In this document: in pieces, positions 18,818 through 27,736 of the stretch
How positions within the stretch are numbered: the stretch's first letter is position 1
How the letters are laid out: the number at the start of each line of letters is the position of its first letter
Assembly: GCF_019219075.1 (NCBI RefSeq)
Contig: NZ_JAHUWJ010000026.1
Location: 35,837 to 99,836 of the forward strand
DNA: 64,000 bases
Reading direction: 5' to 3'
Origin: Chitinophaga sp. sic0106
Lineage (GTDB): Bacteria > Bacteroidota > Bacteroidia > Chitinophagales > Chitinophagaceae
Position numbers and translations under genes: made by a program
Notes under the pieces: model-generated
Databases searched by the model: none
What the model was told of the DNA's origin: nothing
The model's input: the letters and a program-made list of their open reading frames with translations, nothing else

Positions 18818-20260
18818 TCAACCCTTCAGTTTTTCGGCCAGCAGCTCATTGGTCAGGCGTGGATCGGCCTTTCCTTTCGATGCTTTCATGACCTCTCCCA
18901 CAAACAATGCCAGTAACCCCTTCTTGCCACCGCGGTAGGCAGCTACTTTATCCGGATATTTTGCAAGCACTTCATCGATGATAGGGGCAATGTTATCCGC
19001 ATTGTTGTCCTGGATCAGATTCAGTCTGGTCGCTATTTCCAGTGGCTCGGCAGGATCGCTGATCATTTCCGGCAATATCCTGGAGGAGGCAATGGAGAAG
19101 CTCACTTTCCCACTGTCCACCAGCGCAATCAGTTTGGCCAGGGTAGCAGGTGGCAACGGAAAAGCTGTGATGTCCGCACCTTTATCATTCAGATAAGACT
19201 TTACAGGCCCCAGGAGCCAGTTGGCAGCCGCCTTGTATTGGCTGGTAGTGGCAATCAATGCCTCAAAATAATCGGCCGTGGCCTTATCATCGCAGATAAC
19301 GCGGGCATCATATTCCGGCAGGTTATATTGTGTGATATATTTCTGAATCAATTCCTCCGGTAATGCCGGCAGTGTAGCCCTGATGGCATTAATGAAATCA
19401 TCGCTGAGGTGGAAAGGTGCCAGGTCAGGCTCGGGGAAGTAGCGGTAATCATTGGCTTCTTCCTTGGAGCGCATGCTGAATGATGTGCCGGTAGCGGCAT
19501 CAAAGCTCCTGGTTTCCTGTACAATCGTACCACCGGTTTCCAGGAGTTCCACCTGCCGCTTTACTTCGAGCTCTATGGCGCGTTTCACGTTGCGGATGGA
19601 GTTCATGTTTTTCACTTCTACCTTAGTGCCCAGGGTGGTAGCGCCTTTCAGGCGGATGGAGATGTTGGCGTCACAGCGCATGCTGCCTTCTTCCATGTTT
19701 CCGTCGCATACCCCGAGGTAACGCACGAGGCGGCGCAGTTCCGTCAGGTACTGATAGGCTTCCTCGCTGGTGTGCATATCCGGCTCACTTACGATTTCTA
19801 CCAGCGGTACACCGGCACGGTTCAGGTCCACATAGCTGTAGGAAGGGTCCTGGTCGTGCAGCAGCTTACCCGCATCTTCTTCAAGGTGGATGCGGTTGAG
19901 TTTAATATCGCGTGTACCTGCATCCGTTGTGATACGTACGTATCCGCCGTTGCAGATAGGAGCTGTATGTTGTGATACCTGGTATCCTTTTGGGAGATCA
20001 GGGTAAAAGTAGTTTTTGCGTGCGAAGTAGTTATCCTTTTCTATGGCGCAATGACAAGCCAGGCCAAGTTTGATGGCATATTCGGCTGCTTTTTTATTCA
20101 TGCGGGGTAAAGTACCCGGATGAGCCATGGTGATAGGACTGATGTGGGTATTGGGGGCTCCGCCGAAAGCGGCACTGTCGCTGCAGAATAGTTTGCTTTC
20201 CGTCAGCAGCTGGGCATGAACTTCAAGCCCAATCACGGTTTCGTATTTACTGTAATCCAA
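18818..20260 (-). CDS. gatB: Asp-tRNA(Asn)/Glu-tRNA(Gln) amidotransferase subunit B
   Basis: GatB activates the mischarged Glu-tRNA(Gln) or Asp-tRNA(Asn) in the GatCAB complex, which then receives ammonia from GatA. The N-terminal YETVIGLEVHAQLLT and the DLPKGYQVSQ, DLNRAGVPLVEIVSEPD and MRCDANISIR motifs are diagnostic, with the YqeY-like tail domain at the end. There is no in-frame ATG before the conserved start. I choose TTG 20260 (product begins MDYSKYETV); TTG 20284 would add eight residues. gatA and gatC are not in the window. A -7-like box (TATATTTG on the minus strand, 20335-20342) lies upstream. Confidence 0.93.
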   Translation of the reverse strand: MDYSKYETVIGLEVHAQLLTESKLFCSDSAAFGGAPNTHISPITMAHPGTLPRMNKKAAEYAIKLGLACHCAIEKDNYFARKNYFYPDLPKGYQVSQHTAPICNGGYVRITTDAGTRDIKLNRIHLEEDAGKLLHDQDPSYSYVDLNRAGVPLVEIVSEPDMHTSEEAYQYLTELRRLVRYLGVCDGNMEEGSMRCDANISIRLKGATTLGTKVEVKNMNSIRNVKRAIELEVKRQVELLETGGTIVQETRSFDAATGTSFSMRSKEEANDYRYFPEPDLAPFHLSDDFINAIRATLPALPEELIQKYITQYNLPEYDARVICDDKATADYFEALIATTSQYKAAANWLLGPVKSYLNDKGADITAFPLPPATLAKLIALVDSGKVSFSIASSRILPEMISDPAEPLEIATRLNLIQDNNADNIAPIIDEVLAKYPDKVAAYRGGKKGLLALFVGEVMKASKGKADPRLTNELLAEKLKG

Positions 20261-20358
20261 GAGGTGACATTTTAAAAATTCCAATAAAATAAAATCGAAA
20301 GCAAATCACCACTATAATTGCTTGCTGATTAACGCAAATATATTCAAATAATGCTGTG

Positions 20359-20384
20359 TTTCCGGGCAAATTCCTGCCCGGAAA
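20359..20384. promoter_or_regulatory. 10-bp inverted repeat between gatB and the dehydrogenase gene
   Basis: TTTCCGGGCA (20359-20368) and TGCCCGGAAA (20375-20384) are exact complements around a 6-nt spacer. The two flanking genes diverge from here, so a terminator is not expected. A protein-binding site is the likelier reading, though unproven. Confidence 0.4.
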
Positions 20385-20424
20385 ATGGTAAATTGGGTTA
20401 TATCAAAAGTTTAAATTCATCCCT

Positions 20425-21804
20425 ATGATCAGTAATACCCAGGCCGGACAGTTGTATAAAGCCCAGAAAGCCTATTTTGACTCGGGGGCTACGCTGCCGT
20501 ATAATTTCCGGAAAGCCCAGCTGAAGCGGTTGAAAAAGGCCATTGAGCAGTACGAAACCCGCATCCTGGAGGCACTACATCAGGATTTACATAAACACCC
20601 GATGGAGGCATATTCCAGCGAGGTGGGCTTTTTATATGAAGAAATCGGTTTTATCCTGGAACATCTCAAAGAGTGGATGCAACCGGAAGTGGTGACCAGT
20701 CCGCTGGTGACATATCCGAGCAGCAGCCGGATATACCGGGAGCCGCTGGGACTTACGCTGATCATAGCCCCATGGAATTACCCCTTTATGCTGTTGCTCA
20801 GCCCTTTACTGGGCGCTATAGCAGGGGGCAACTGCGCCATTCTGAAACCTTCGGAACTGGCGCCGGCTACATCTGCCCTGCTAACAGACCTCATAAGAGA
20901 AACCTTTGATCCTGCCTATATCGCTATAGTGGAGGGTGATGGCGGTGTGGTGATTCCCATGCTGATGTCGTACCGCTTTGATCATATATTTTTCACCGGA
21001 AGCATACCGGTGGGTAAAAAGATTATGGAGATGGCAGTGCCGCACCTGACGCCTGTAACGCTGGAGTTAGGAGGTAAATCACCTTGCGTGGTGGATGAAA
21101 AAGTGAATGTAACGGTAGCGGCTAAACGTATCGCCTGGGGGAAATTCTGGAATGCCGGCCAAACCTGCGTGGCACCCGATTATATACTGGTACATGAAAA
21201 TGTGCAGACCGCCTTTACGGATGCACTTAAGCAGGCAATCCGTGAATTTTTTGGAGATGACCCCGCTGCCAGTGGGGATTACGCCCGTATGATCAACGAA
21301 AAGCGCTTCGATGCGGTGGCTAAATACCTGCAACAAGGGCATGTTGCCCATGGTGGGCAAACGGATCGCAATACCAAATACATTGCCCCTACCCTGCTGA
21401 CGGATGTGGAATGGGATGCCCCCGTGATGCAGGAAGAAATATTCGGACCGGTATTGCCGATACTTCCATTTAAAACCCTGGATCAGGCGATTGCCGCTAT
21501 ACGTAGGCTGCCCTATCCGCTGGCATTATATGTATTTACAAAAAGCAAGAAAACAGAAAGGGCACTGATAGAACAGGTGCGCTTTGGCGGTGGCTGTATC
21601 AACAATGCGCTGGTGCATTTAACCAATCCTGAAATGCCGTTTGGTGGCACGGGATACAGTGGTATGGGCCAGTATCACGGCAGGTATAGTTTTGAAACGT
21701 TTACACATCCGAAGAGTGTGCTGAAAACAGGTACCTGGCTGGATGTACCTACGAAGTATCCGCCGTTTAAGAATAAGTTGAAGTTATTAAAGAAGATAAT
21801 GTAG
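20425..21804 (+). CDS. Class 3 (ALDH3-type) aldehyde dehydrogenase
   Basis: This NAD(P)-dependent enzyme oxidises aldehydes to acids. Family motifs in order are APWNYPFMLL, KPSELAPATS, FFTGSIPVGKKI, the general-base glutamate in TLELGGKSP, and the catalytic Cys in NAGQTCVAPDY. Length (459) and the short N-terminus fit the ALDH3/fatty aldehyde dehydrogenase branch rather than the roughly 500-residue classes. The substrate cannot be told. It is monocistronic: gatB diverges upstream and hairpins follow the stop. Confidence 0.9.
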   Translation: MISNTQAGQLYKAQKAYFDSGATLPYNFRKAQLKRLKKAIEQYETRILEALHQDLHKHPMEAYSSEVGFLYEEIGFILEHLKEWMQPEVVTSPLVTYPSSSRIYREPLGLTLIIAPWNYPFMLLLSPLLGAIAGGNCAILKPSELAPATSALLTDLIRETFDPAYIAIVEGDGGVVIPMLMSYRFDHIFFTGSIPVGKKIMEMAVPHLTPVTLELGGKSPCVVDEKVNVTVAAKRIAWGKFWNAGQTCVAPDYILVHENVQTAFTDALKQAIREFFGDDPAASGDYARMINEKRFDAVAKYLQQGHVAHGGQTDRNTKYIAPTLLTDVEWDAPVMQEEIFGPVLPILPFKTLDQAIAAIRRLPYPLALYVFTKSKKTERALIEQVRFGGGCINNALVHLTNPEMPFGGTGYSGMGQYHGRYSFETFTHPKSVLKTGTWLDVPTKYPPFKNKLKLLKKIM

Positions 21805-21850
21805 CTGACACCTTCGGTGTCAGCTGGAGTGGTTCCGCGCTGCGCGCGGA
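21803..21850 (+). terminator. Two tandem hairpins after the aldehyde dehydrogenase gene
   Basis: AGCTGACACC/GGTGTCAGCT (21803-21825, loop TTC) starts inside the stop codon and pairs perfectly. A second palindrome, TCCGCGC-TGC-GCGCGGA, follows at 21834-21850. No T-run is present, so these may be transcript-end or stability elements rather than a strict intrinsic terminator. Confidence 0.5.
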
Positions 21851-21927
21851 GCACATTGCCGGAGGAGTGACTGCGGGTACGATGGTAGCCGGTTGATTGC
21901 TGGCTGAGTATCAAACAATATTAAATA

Positions 21928-21955
21928 AGAAAGGCTGCCAACCGGCAGCCTTTCT
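21928..21955. terminator. Bidirectional terminator before the PDZ gene end
   Basis: AGAAAGGCTGCC (21928-21939) and GGCAGCCTTTCT (21944-21955) pair around a short loop, with A-rich sequence on one side and T-rich on the other. It serves the minus-strand PDZ gene and could also stop plus-strand transcription. Confidence 0.7.
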
Positions 21956-21964
21956 CTTTGCACA

Positions 21965-22981
21965 CTATAAATTAACCTTGTTAATTTTCTTAGGAATTTT
22001 CACCTCTAACGTTTGGGTGGCACCATTTCGTATAACCTTGGCCGTTATATTTGCTTTTTGCTGGTTAAAACGATAGGCGTTTGCCACGTCGCGGGCGGTT
22101 TTTACTGCTGTTCCACCAAACTCAGTCACGATATCATCGTTTTTGAATCCTGCTTTTTCGGCTGCGGAACCTTCTTCTACGTCGGTTACCTTCGCACCTT
22201 TGCTATCTTCGGTATCTTCTACCTGCAAGCCTAAACGAAGGTTACTACCGCCCCGGCGGAAGGAGAAATTATCATTCATTTCCGGCCCCTGGAAGTTGAA
22301 GAAGCCGCCTGGGTTGCGGTCGGGCGAAGGCATTAGTAGCTCCATACCACCTTGCTCCTTACGTTCGTCGAGGGTTACGGTTGTTTGTGTTTCTTTCTTA
22401 TTACGTGTGTACGTAACCGTTATTTTGTCGCCCGGGGCATAAGTGCCGATGGTTTCGTACAATTCTTTGGGCTCGGCGATTTTTTTCGCATCAACGCGGA
22501 GAATGATATCGCCTGTTTTAATCCCGGCTTTGGCGGCGGGACTATTGGGGGAAACTGTTTTTACGGTTACGCCGGTAGCTTCTTCTTTTTCAGTAATCAC
22601 CCCTAACAGCGCTTTGTTAGGTCTGATGTTGAATACTTCCGGTGCATCTCCTTCCTCAGCGTCATCGTTATCGTTGAAGAAGTTGAACCCGTTCATGGTG
22701 CTGCCACTCATTCCCAGGGAGTTGCCATCCATGGGGGTGACTTTACGTTTGAAGACGGAGATGTCGGGACTATTATACTGGTCCACTTTTTTACCGTCTA
22801 CCAATACTTCGCCGTTTTTGATTTCCACGGTTACTTTTCCGTCGTTGTTGCCTTTGCGTTTGATGATGATTTCATCAAATTCGCCCAGCTTGTCTTTTGA
22901 CTGTTGTGCATGCACGGTGGTAGTCAAGAGGCTGAAGCAGGTGAACCCTGCAATAGATAATGTTTGCAGTAACTTGTTCAT
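21965..22981 (-). CDS. Exported protein with two PDZ domains, no protease domain
   Basis: The 338-residue product has a Sec signal peptide (MNKLLQTLSIAGFTCFSLLT, cleaved after VHAQ). PDZ domain 1 is at about 112-195 (LLGVITEKEEATGVTV, AAKAGIKTGDIILRVDAKKI), PDZ domain 2 at about 245-330 (LGLQVEDTEDSKGAKV, AAEKAGFKNDDIVTEFGG). No trypsin-like catalytic triad is present, unlike DegP/HtrA. It is therefore likely a periplasmic scaffold or adaptor that binds peptide C-termini. A -7-like box CAAATTTA (minus strand TAAATTTG, 23014-23021) lies upstream. Confidence 0.8.
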   Translation of the reverse strand: MNKLLQTLSIAGFTCFSLLTTTVHAQQSKDKLGEFDEIIIKRKGNNDGKVTVEIKNGEVLVDGKKVDQYNSPDISVFKRKVTPMDGNSLGMSGSTMNGFNFFNDNDDAEEGDAPEVFNIRPNKALLGVITEKEEATGVTVKTVSPNSPAAKAGIKTGDIILRVDAKKIAEPKELYETIGTYAPGDKITVTYTRNKKETQTTVTLDERKEQGGMELLMPSPDRNPGGFFNFQGPEMNDNFSFRRGGSNLRLGLQVEDTEDSKGAKVTDVEEGSAAEKAGFKNDDIVTEFGGTAVKTARDVANAYRFNQQKANITAKVIRNGATQTLEVKIPKKINKVNL

Positions 22982-23087
22982 ATGCTGATCTGTTTAAATT
23001 TAATTTACGCCAACAAATTTAATAAGCCAGCAAACTAAGGAAAAGTTAAAACCGGTGATCAGGCGGATTCATGCGACCAAAAGCAAA

Positions 23088-23118
23088 CAGGGCGGGCGCT
23101 TTTTACGCGTCCGCCCTG
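23088..23118 (-). terminator. Terminator of alaS
   Basis: CAGGGCGG (23088-23095) and CCGCCCTG (23111-23118) form an 8-bp GC-rich stem just after the alaS stop. On the minus strand the downstream side is moderately T-rich. Confidence 0.55.
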
Positions 23119-23140
23119 CATTATAAGGTAAATGTTAAAA

Positions 23141-25759
23141 TCAGTTGATGAGCTGTTGGATAGCTTTAATCACCTGGTCGAGCTTATCAGTATCCTGGCC
23201 ACCTGCGGTAGCGAAGGATTTCTGACCACCGCCACCACCTTTGATCAGCGGGGCTACGTGTTCTTTGATCAGCTTAGGTGCTTCCCATCCTTTACTGGCT
23301 ACAAGACTTTCGTCGATGGCGAGGGCTACGCTGGCTTTGCCGGCGATGTTGGCAGCAAAGATGAGTACGTGGTCAGGCAGGTCGGCTTTCAGCTGGGTAG
23401 CCAGCTGTTTGAGGCCTTCGGCGTTGCTAACGCTTACCACCTGTCCGAGGAAGTTGATACCATTGATGGATTGAACTTTGGCTTTCAGTTCATTACCCAG
23501 CTGGCGTACTTTTTCTGCTTCCAGGGCTTCCACTTGTTTTTCCAGGGATGCTTTGTCCTGCACCAGTGTTTCAGCGGCCTTTACAATCTCTTTAGGATTT
23601 TTCAGGGCGGCTTTTACTTCTTTCAGTTGCTGGAGCTGGTTATTAATAAATGCGAGGGCTTCCGCACCGGTAACGGCTTCTACGCGGCGTACACCAGCGG
23701 CTACTGCACCTTCAGATACAAATTTGAAGAGGCCCAGTTCACCGGTTGCGCCTACGTGGGTACCACCACAAAGCTCTACACTATAGGCTGGGTCTATGAC
23801 TACTACGCGTACCACGTCCCCGTATTTTTCACCGAAGAGCGCCATGGCACCCAGTTGCAGGGCTTCTTCCTTCGGCAGTTCCTTGATCACCACCGGGATG
23901 TTGGCGCGGATTTTTTCATTTACGATGGTTTCGATCTGTGCCAGTTCTTCATCCGTCACTTTAGCGAAGTGGGAGAAGTCGAAGCGCAGGCCTTCTGCAT
24001 TTACCAGGGAGCCTTTCTGGGCTACGTGGGTGCCCAGTATCTGGCGGAGGGCAGCGTGCAGGAGGTGGGTAGCGGAGTGATGACGTGCGATATCGCGGCG
24101 TTTTTCTTTTGCTACCACTGCTTTTACATGCGCAGCAGGGTTGGCGGGCAGTTTATCGGTAAAGTGGATAATCAGGTTGTTCTCTTTCTTCGTGTCGGTC
24201 ACGTGAATGATTTCCTCGTCGAAGTGGAGGATACCGGTATCGCCCACCTGACCGCCGCTTTCGGCGTAGAAAGGTGTTTTGCTGAGTACCAGCTGGTATT
24301 GGTCTTTTCCTTTGGCACTTACGCTGCGGTATTTCAGCAGTTTGGTGGTAGCTTCCAGGTTTTCGTAGCCTACGAAGATCACATCAGGGGTTTCGTCGAG
24401 TACTACCCAGTCGCTGGTATCCAGTTTTGTAGCGGCGCGGGAGCGTTCTTTCTGTTGCTGCATGGCAACGTCGAAACCTTTTTCGTCTACGGAGAATTTG
24501 TTTTCCGCAGCGATCAGGCTGGTGAGGTCAAATGGAAATCCGAAGGTATCGTACAGTTCGAAGGCGGTTTGACCGTCGATGGCTTTGGTGGCAGCTTGCT
24601 GCATAAAGTCTTCGATGCGGCGGATGCCACTGTCGAGGGTACGGAGGAAGTTACTTTCTTCTTCAAACACTACTTTTTTCACGAAGTCCACCTGCTTTTC
24701 CAGTTCAGGGAATACGTGGGAGAACTGGGCAGCCAGTACAGGCACGAGTTCAGCGAGCAGTGGTTTTTTCACATCCAGGAAGGAGAAGTAATATCTTACT
24801 GCCCTGCGGAGGATGCGGCGGATCACGTAGCCGGCGCCGGTATTGGAGGGCAGCTGGCCATCAGCGATGGTGAAGGAGATGGCGCGGATGTGGTCAGCGA
24901 TTACGCGGAAAGCGACATCGGACTTGTCATCAGTGCCTTTATAGGTTTTACCGGTGAGCTTTTCGGTGGTATGGATGGTACCCATGAAAAGGTCGGTATC
25001 GTAGTTGGAGGTTTTACCCTGGAGCACACGTACGAGGCGTTCGAGGCCCATACCGGTATCCACGTGTTTGGCGGGTAATGGCACGAGGGACTTGTCTTTC
25101 ATACGGTTAAACTGCATGAATACGTTGTTCCAGATCTCGATTACCTGCGGGTCGTCGTTGTTTACGCGGGTTTTACCGTCCACCGCTTGTCTTTCGTTGT
25201 CGGGGCGGCAGTCCACGTGAATTTCGGAGCACGGACCGCAAGGGCCGGTATCTCCCATTTCCCAGAAGTTATCCTTTTTGTTACCAAGCAGGATGCGGTC
25301 TTCTGCAATATGTTGTTTCCAGAAATCGTAGGCTTCCTGGTCTTTAGGCAGGTTTTCGCTCGCATCACCTTCAAATACGGTTACGTATATACGATCTACC
25401 GGTATTTTGTATACTTCGGTCAGCAGCTCCCAGCTCCAGGCGATGGCTTCTTTTTTGAAGTAGTCGCCGAAACTCCAGTTGCCCAGCATCTCGAACATAG
25501 TATGGTGGTAGGTATCGATGCCTACTTCTTCCAGGTCGTTATGCTTGCCGCTCACGCGGAGGCACTTTTGCGTATCTGCCACTCTGGTGTGCGCCGGTAC
25601 CTTATTGCCGAGGAAGTAGTCTTTAAACTGGTTCATACCCGCGTTGGTGAACATTAAGGTCGGATCGTCTTTCAGTACGATAGGGGCAGAAGGCACGATG
25701 GTGTGCCCTTTTGACGCAAAAAAGTCCAGGAATTGCTGTCTTATTTCTGATGCTGTCAT
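23141..25759 (-). CDS. alaS: Alanyl-tRNA synthetase
   Basis: This enzyme charges tRNA(Ala). The class II catalytic core begins IRQQFLDFFASKGHTIVPSAP and contains the NAGMNQFKDYFLG motif. The editing domain has HHSATHLLHAALR and the zinc-site segment CGGTHVG, and the C-terminal DHHA1 domain ends with a glycine-rich GGGGQKSFATAGG. At 872 residues it is full length. It is transcribed alone, from a promoter-like element at 25930-25961. A long plus-strand ORF opposite it is a shadow. Confidence 0.97.
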   Translation of the reverse strand: MTASEIRQQFLDFFASKGHTIVPSAPIVLKDDPTLMFTNAGMNQFKDYFLGNKVPAHTRVADTQKCLRVSGKHNDLEEVGIDTYHHTMFEMLGNWSFGDYFKKEAIAWSWELLTEVYKIPVDRIYVTVFEGDASENLPKDQEAYDFWKQHIAEDRILLGNKKDNFWEMGDTGPCGPCSEIHVDCRPDNERQAVDGKTRVNNDDPQVIEIWNNVFMQFNRMKDKSLVPLPAKHVDTGMGLERLVRVLQGKTSNYDTDLFMGTIHTTEKLTGKTYKGTDDKSDVAFRVIADHIRAISFTIADGQLPSNTGAGYVIRRILRRAVRYYFSFLDVKKPLLAELVPVLAAQFSHVFPELEKQVDFVKKVVFEEESNFLRTLDSGIRRIEDFMQQAATKAIDGQTAFELYDTFGFPFDLTSLIAAENKFSVDEKGFDVAMQQQKERSRAATKLDTSDWVVLDETPDVIFVGYENLEATTKLLKYRSVSAKGKDQYQLVLSKTPFYAESGGQVGDTGILHFDEEIIHVTDTKKENNLIIHFTDKLPANPAAHVKAVVAKEKRRDIARHHSATHLLHAALRQILGTHVAQKGSLVNAEGLRFDFSHFAKVTDEELAQIETIVNEKIRANIPVVIKELPKEEALQLGAMALFGEKYGDVVRVVVIDPAYSVELCGGTHVGATGELGLFKFVSEGAVAAGVRRVEAVTGAEALAFINNQLQQLKEVKAALKNPKEIVKAAETLVQDKASLEKQVEALEAEKVRQLGNELKAKVQSINGINFLGQVVSVSNAEGLKQLATQLKADLPDHVLIFAANIAGKASVALAIDESLVASKGWEAPKLIKEHVAPLIKGGGGGQKSFATAGGQDTDKLDQVIKAIQQLIN

Positions 25760-25929
25760 AAAATATTGATGCGAATTAATATATATTTTATATCTTATTG
25801 CTATGTCGGCCGGCGACAGACTTACGTCTGTATATCAACTAGTTATAAATTTGAACACCAAAAGGTTGATGTTTTAATCTAATTACATTAGGTTTGTGCG
25901 CCTTATTTCCCGTCGTGAAACAGGGAGTG

Positions 25930-25961
25930 CAAAAATATTGAAACCTATAGGATTATTCAAA
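25930..25961 (-). promoter_or_regulatory. Putative alaS promoter
   Basis: On the minus strand, TTTG (25958-25961), 20 nt, then TATTTTTG (25930-25937) fits the Bacteroidota consensus in both boxes and spacing. It would leave a leader of about 165 nt. The whole 25760-26099 stretch has no gene otherwise; no structure beyond this was seen. Confidence 0.55.
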
Positions 25962-26099
25962 ACAGGATAGCCTGGCCGGTAAAAAAGTTAAGGAAAAGGC
26001 GGAAAAATATGCCAATTTATTCATCCGTTTTAACTCTAGGGTAATAAAATATGCTGTCGCAGCGTATAGCTGTGGTAAGAAACGTACACCATTGGTGCA

Positions 26100-27071
26100 A
26101 TGAAGAAGGTAAAATATTTCTACAATACACAAACGTTAAAATATGAGAAGCTCGTAGTATCGCTGCGGGTGAAGGTGCTGCGCATCCTTGGTTTTGTATC
26201 GGCGGCTATTGTTACCGGGGCAATATTCCTCTCCTTTGCTTATCGTTTTTTTGCATCCCCTAAGGAGAAGCTGTTGCAGCGTGACCTCGACGGGATGAAA
26301 GAGCGCTATGAAGCGCTGCAGGGCCGTATGAAAGAGGTAAGAACCAAGCTGACGGCGCTGGAAGAAAGAGACAACGACATTTACCGCGTGATATTTGAAG
26401 CGGAGCCTATTCCGGACAGTACCCGTATGGGCAAGGTGGTGGCGGATGAAGAGGCGGCACAGCTGCAATCTTTTGCCAGCAGTGAAATCATTGCTTCTAC
26501 CTCAGTATTGCTGAGTGAAATCACCAATCGCATCAAATCACAGGAAAAGTCATTTGATGAAATTGACAAACTGGTAAAAAATAAGCAGGAGATGCTGGCG
26601 GCTATTCCGGCCATTCAGCCTGTATCCAATAAAGATCTTAAGCACATCGCCTCCGGTTTCGGTTATCGGATCGATCCTATTTATAAGATGATGAAATATC
26701 ACTCCGGGCTCGATTTCGCGGCGCCCAGCGGCACACCGATCTACGCCACCGGTAACGGTGTAGTGGAAGAGGCCAGTTTGAGTGATGTAGGGTATGGCAA
26801 CCATGTGGTGTTACGCCATGGCTACGGCTATAAAACACTGTACGGGCACATGCTCCGTATGAAAGTGAAGGCCGGCCAGGCAGTAAAACGCGGGGACGTA
26901 CTCGGATGGGTGGGCAGCACCGGTAAATCCACCGGCCCACACTGCCACTACGAAGTGATCAAGAACGGAACTAAAGTTGACCCGGTATACTTTTTCTTCA
27001 GCGACCTTACTGCTGAACAGTTCGAAACACTCGTTAAGATGGCAAGATCAGGAAATCAGTCGTTCGACTAA
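26100..27071 (+). CDS. Membrane-anchored M23 (LytM) peptidoglycan endopeptidase
   Basis: The 323-residue protein has a basic cytoplasmic start, one membrane segment at about 28-50, a coiled-coil region (about 55-165), and a C-terminal LytM domain (about 185-305). The zinc ligands H201 and D205 (HSGLDF) and H283, plus the catalytic H281 (HCHYE), are present, so it should cleave peptide crosslinks in the cell wall. Coiled-coil-plus-M23 design resembles cell-shape or division proteins. It diverges from alaS and stands alone. Confidence 0.9.
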   Translation: MKKVKYFYNTQTLKYEKLVVSLRVKVLRILGFVSAAIVTGAIFLSFAYRFFASPKEKLLQRDLDGMKERYEALQGRMKEVRTKLTALEERDNDIYRVIFEAEPIPDSTRMGKVVADEEAAQLQSFASSEIIASTSVLLSEITNRIKSQEKSFDEIDKLVKNKQEMLAAIPAIQPVSNKDLKHIASGFGYRIDPIYKMMKYHSGLDFAAPSGTPIYATGNGVVEEASLSDVGYGNHVVLRHGYGYKTLYGHMLRMKVKAGQAVKRGDVLGWVGSTGKSTGPHCHYEVIKNGTKVDPVYFFFSDLTAEQFETLVKMARSGNQSFD

Positions 27072-27197
27072 CCACTGCTGATTGCATCCAGATCAATTGT
27101 AATATGATTGTTAATGAACTATAAATAAACGAAAGCTGGAGTATTTTGGCTAAATTCATGCTTGTAAAAGATATTTTTCAACGTGTTTTTTACTACC

Positions 27198-27725
27198 ATG
27201 CACCAATTAGACCTTTTCTCCGCTACAGGAAGTCCCCCTCCTTTGCCTCAGGCAAATAAGGCGGCACCCAAGTCTAAAGTAAAAGTGAAGGCGGTGGCCC
27301 CCTCCGCAACCGCACTCCCAGCCAATGGCAATGGCAGGAAGCGAGGGCGTAAATCATTGAAAGAATTTTCGGAAGACCCGGACCTGATTATGGAATTGGA
27401 CAAACTGGCATTGGACAAACAATACTATTCCATCAGTGAAGTAGCTGCCATGTTTAAGGTAAATACTTCGCTGATTCGCTATTGGGAGAATGAATTCGAT
27501 ATACTCCAACCCAAAAAGAACCGTAAAGGTGATCGCCTGTTCCGCCAGGAAGATATTCAGCACCTGAAACTTATCTACCACCTCCTGCGGGAAAGGAAGT
27601 ACACCATCGAAGGTGCCAAGCAAAAGCTGAAGGAAGACCGCAAGCTGGCAGCCCGCAATTTCGAAATGGTACAAGCTTTGCTAAAGGTTAGAGGTTTTTT
27701 GACCGAACTGAAAGATCAATTATAA
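27198..27725 (+). CDS. MerR-family DNA-binding regulator
   Basis: A long basic, proline/alanine-rich N-terminal tail (1-60, with KRGRKSLKEF) precedes a MerR-type winged helix-turn-helix (about 77-120: YSISEVAAMFKVNTSLIRYW, wing KNRKGDRLFRQEDI). A coiled helix follows but no effector-binding domain, so it is a small MerR like others in Bacteroidota. I use ATG 27198; a GTG at 27183 would add five residues. It is 11 nt before the next gene, suggesting cotranscription. The basic AT-hook-like tail is unusual for MerR. Confidence 0.85.
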   Translation: MHQLDLFSATGSPPPLPQANKAAPKSKVKVKAVAPSATALPANGNGRKRGRKSLKEFSEDPDLIMELDKLALDKQYYSISEVAAMFKVNTSLIRYWENEFDILQPKKNRKGDRLFRQEDIQHLKLIYHLLRERKYTIEGAKQKLKEDRKLAARNFEMVQALLKVRGFLTELKDQL

Positions 27726-27736
27726 AATACAAGGTT

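Noticed and set aside
23132..25078. 648-codon plus-strand ORF opposite alaS
   Set aside because: It is fully antisense to the clear alaS gene, with a low-complexity F/Y/G-rich product and no recognisable domain; it follows from alaS codon bias.
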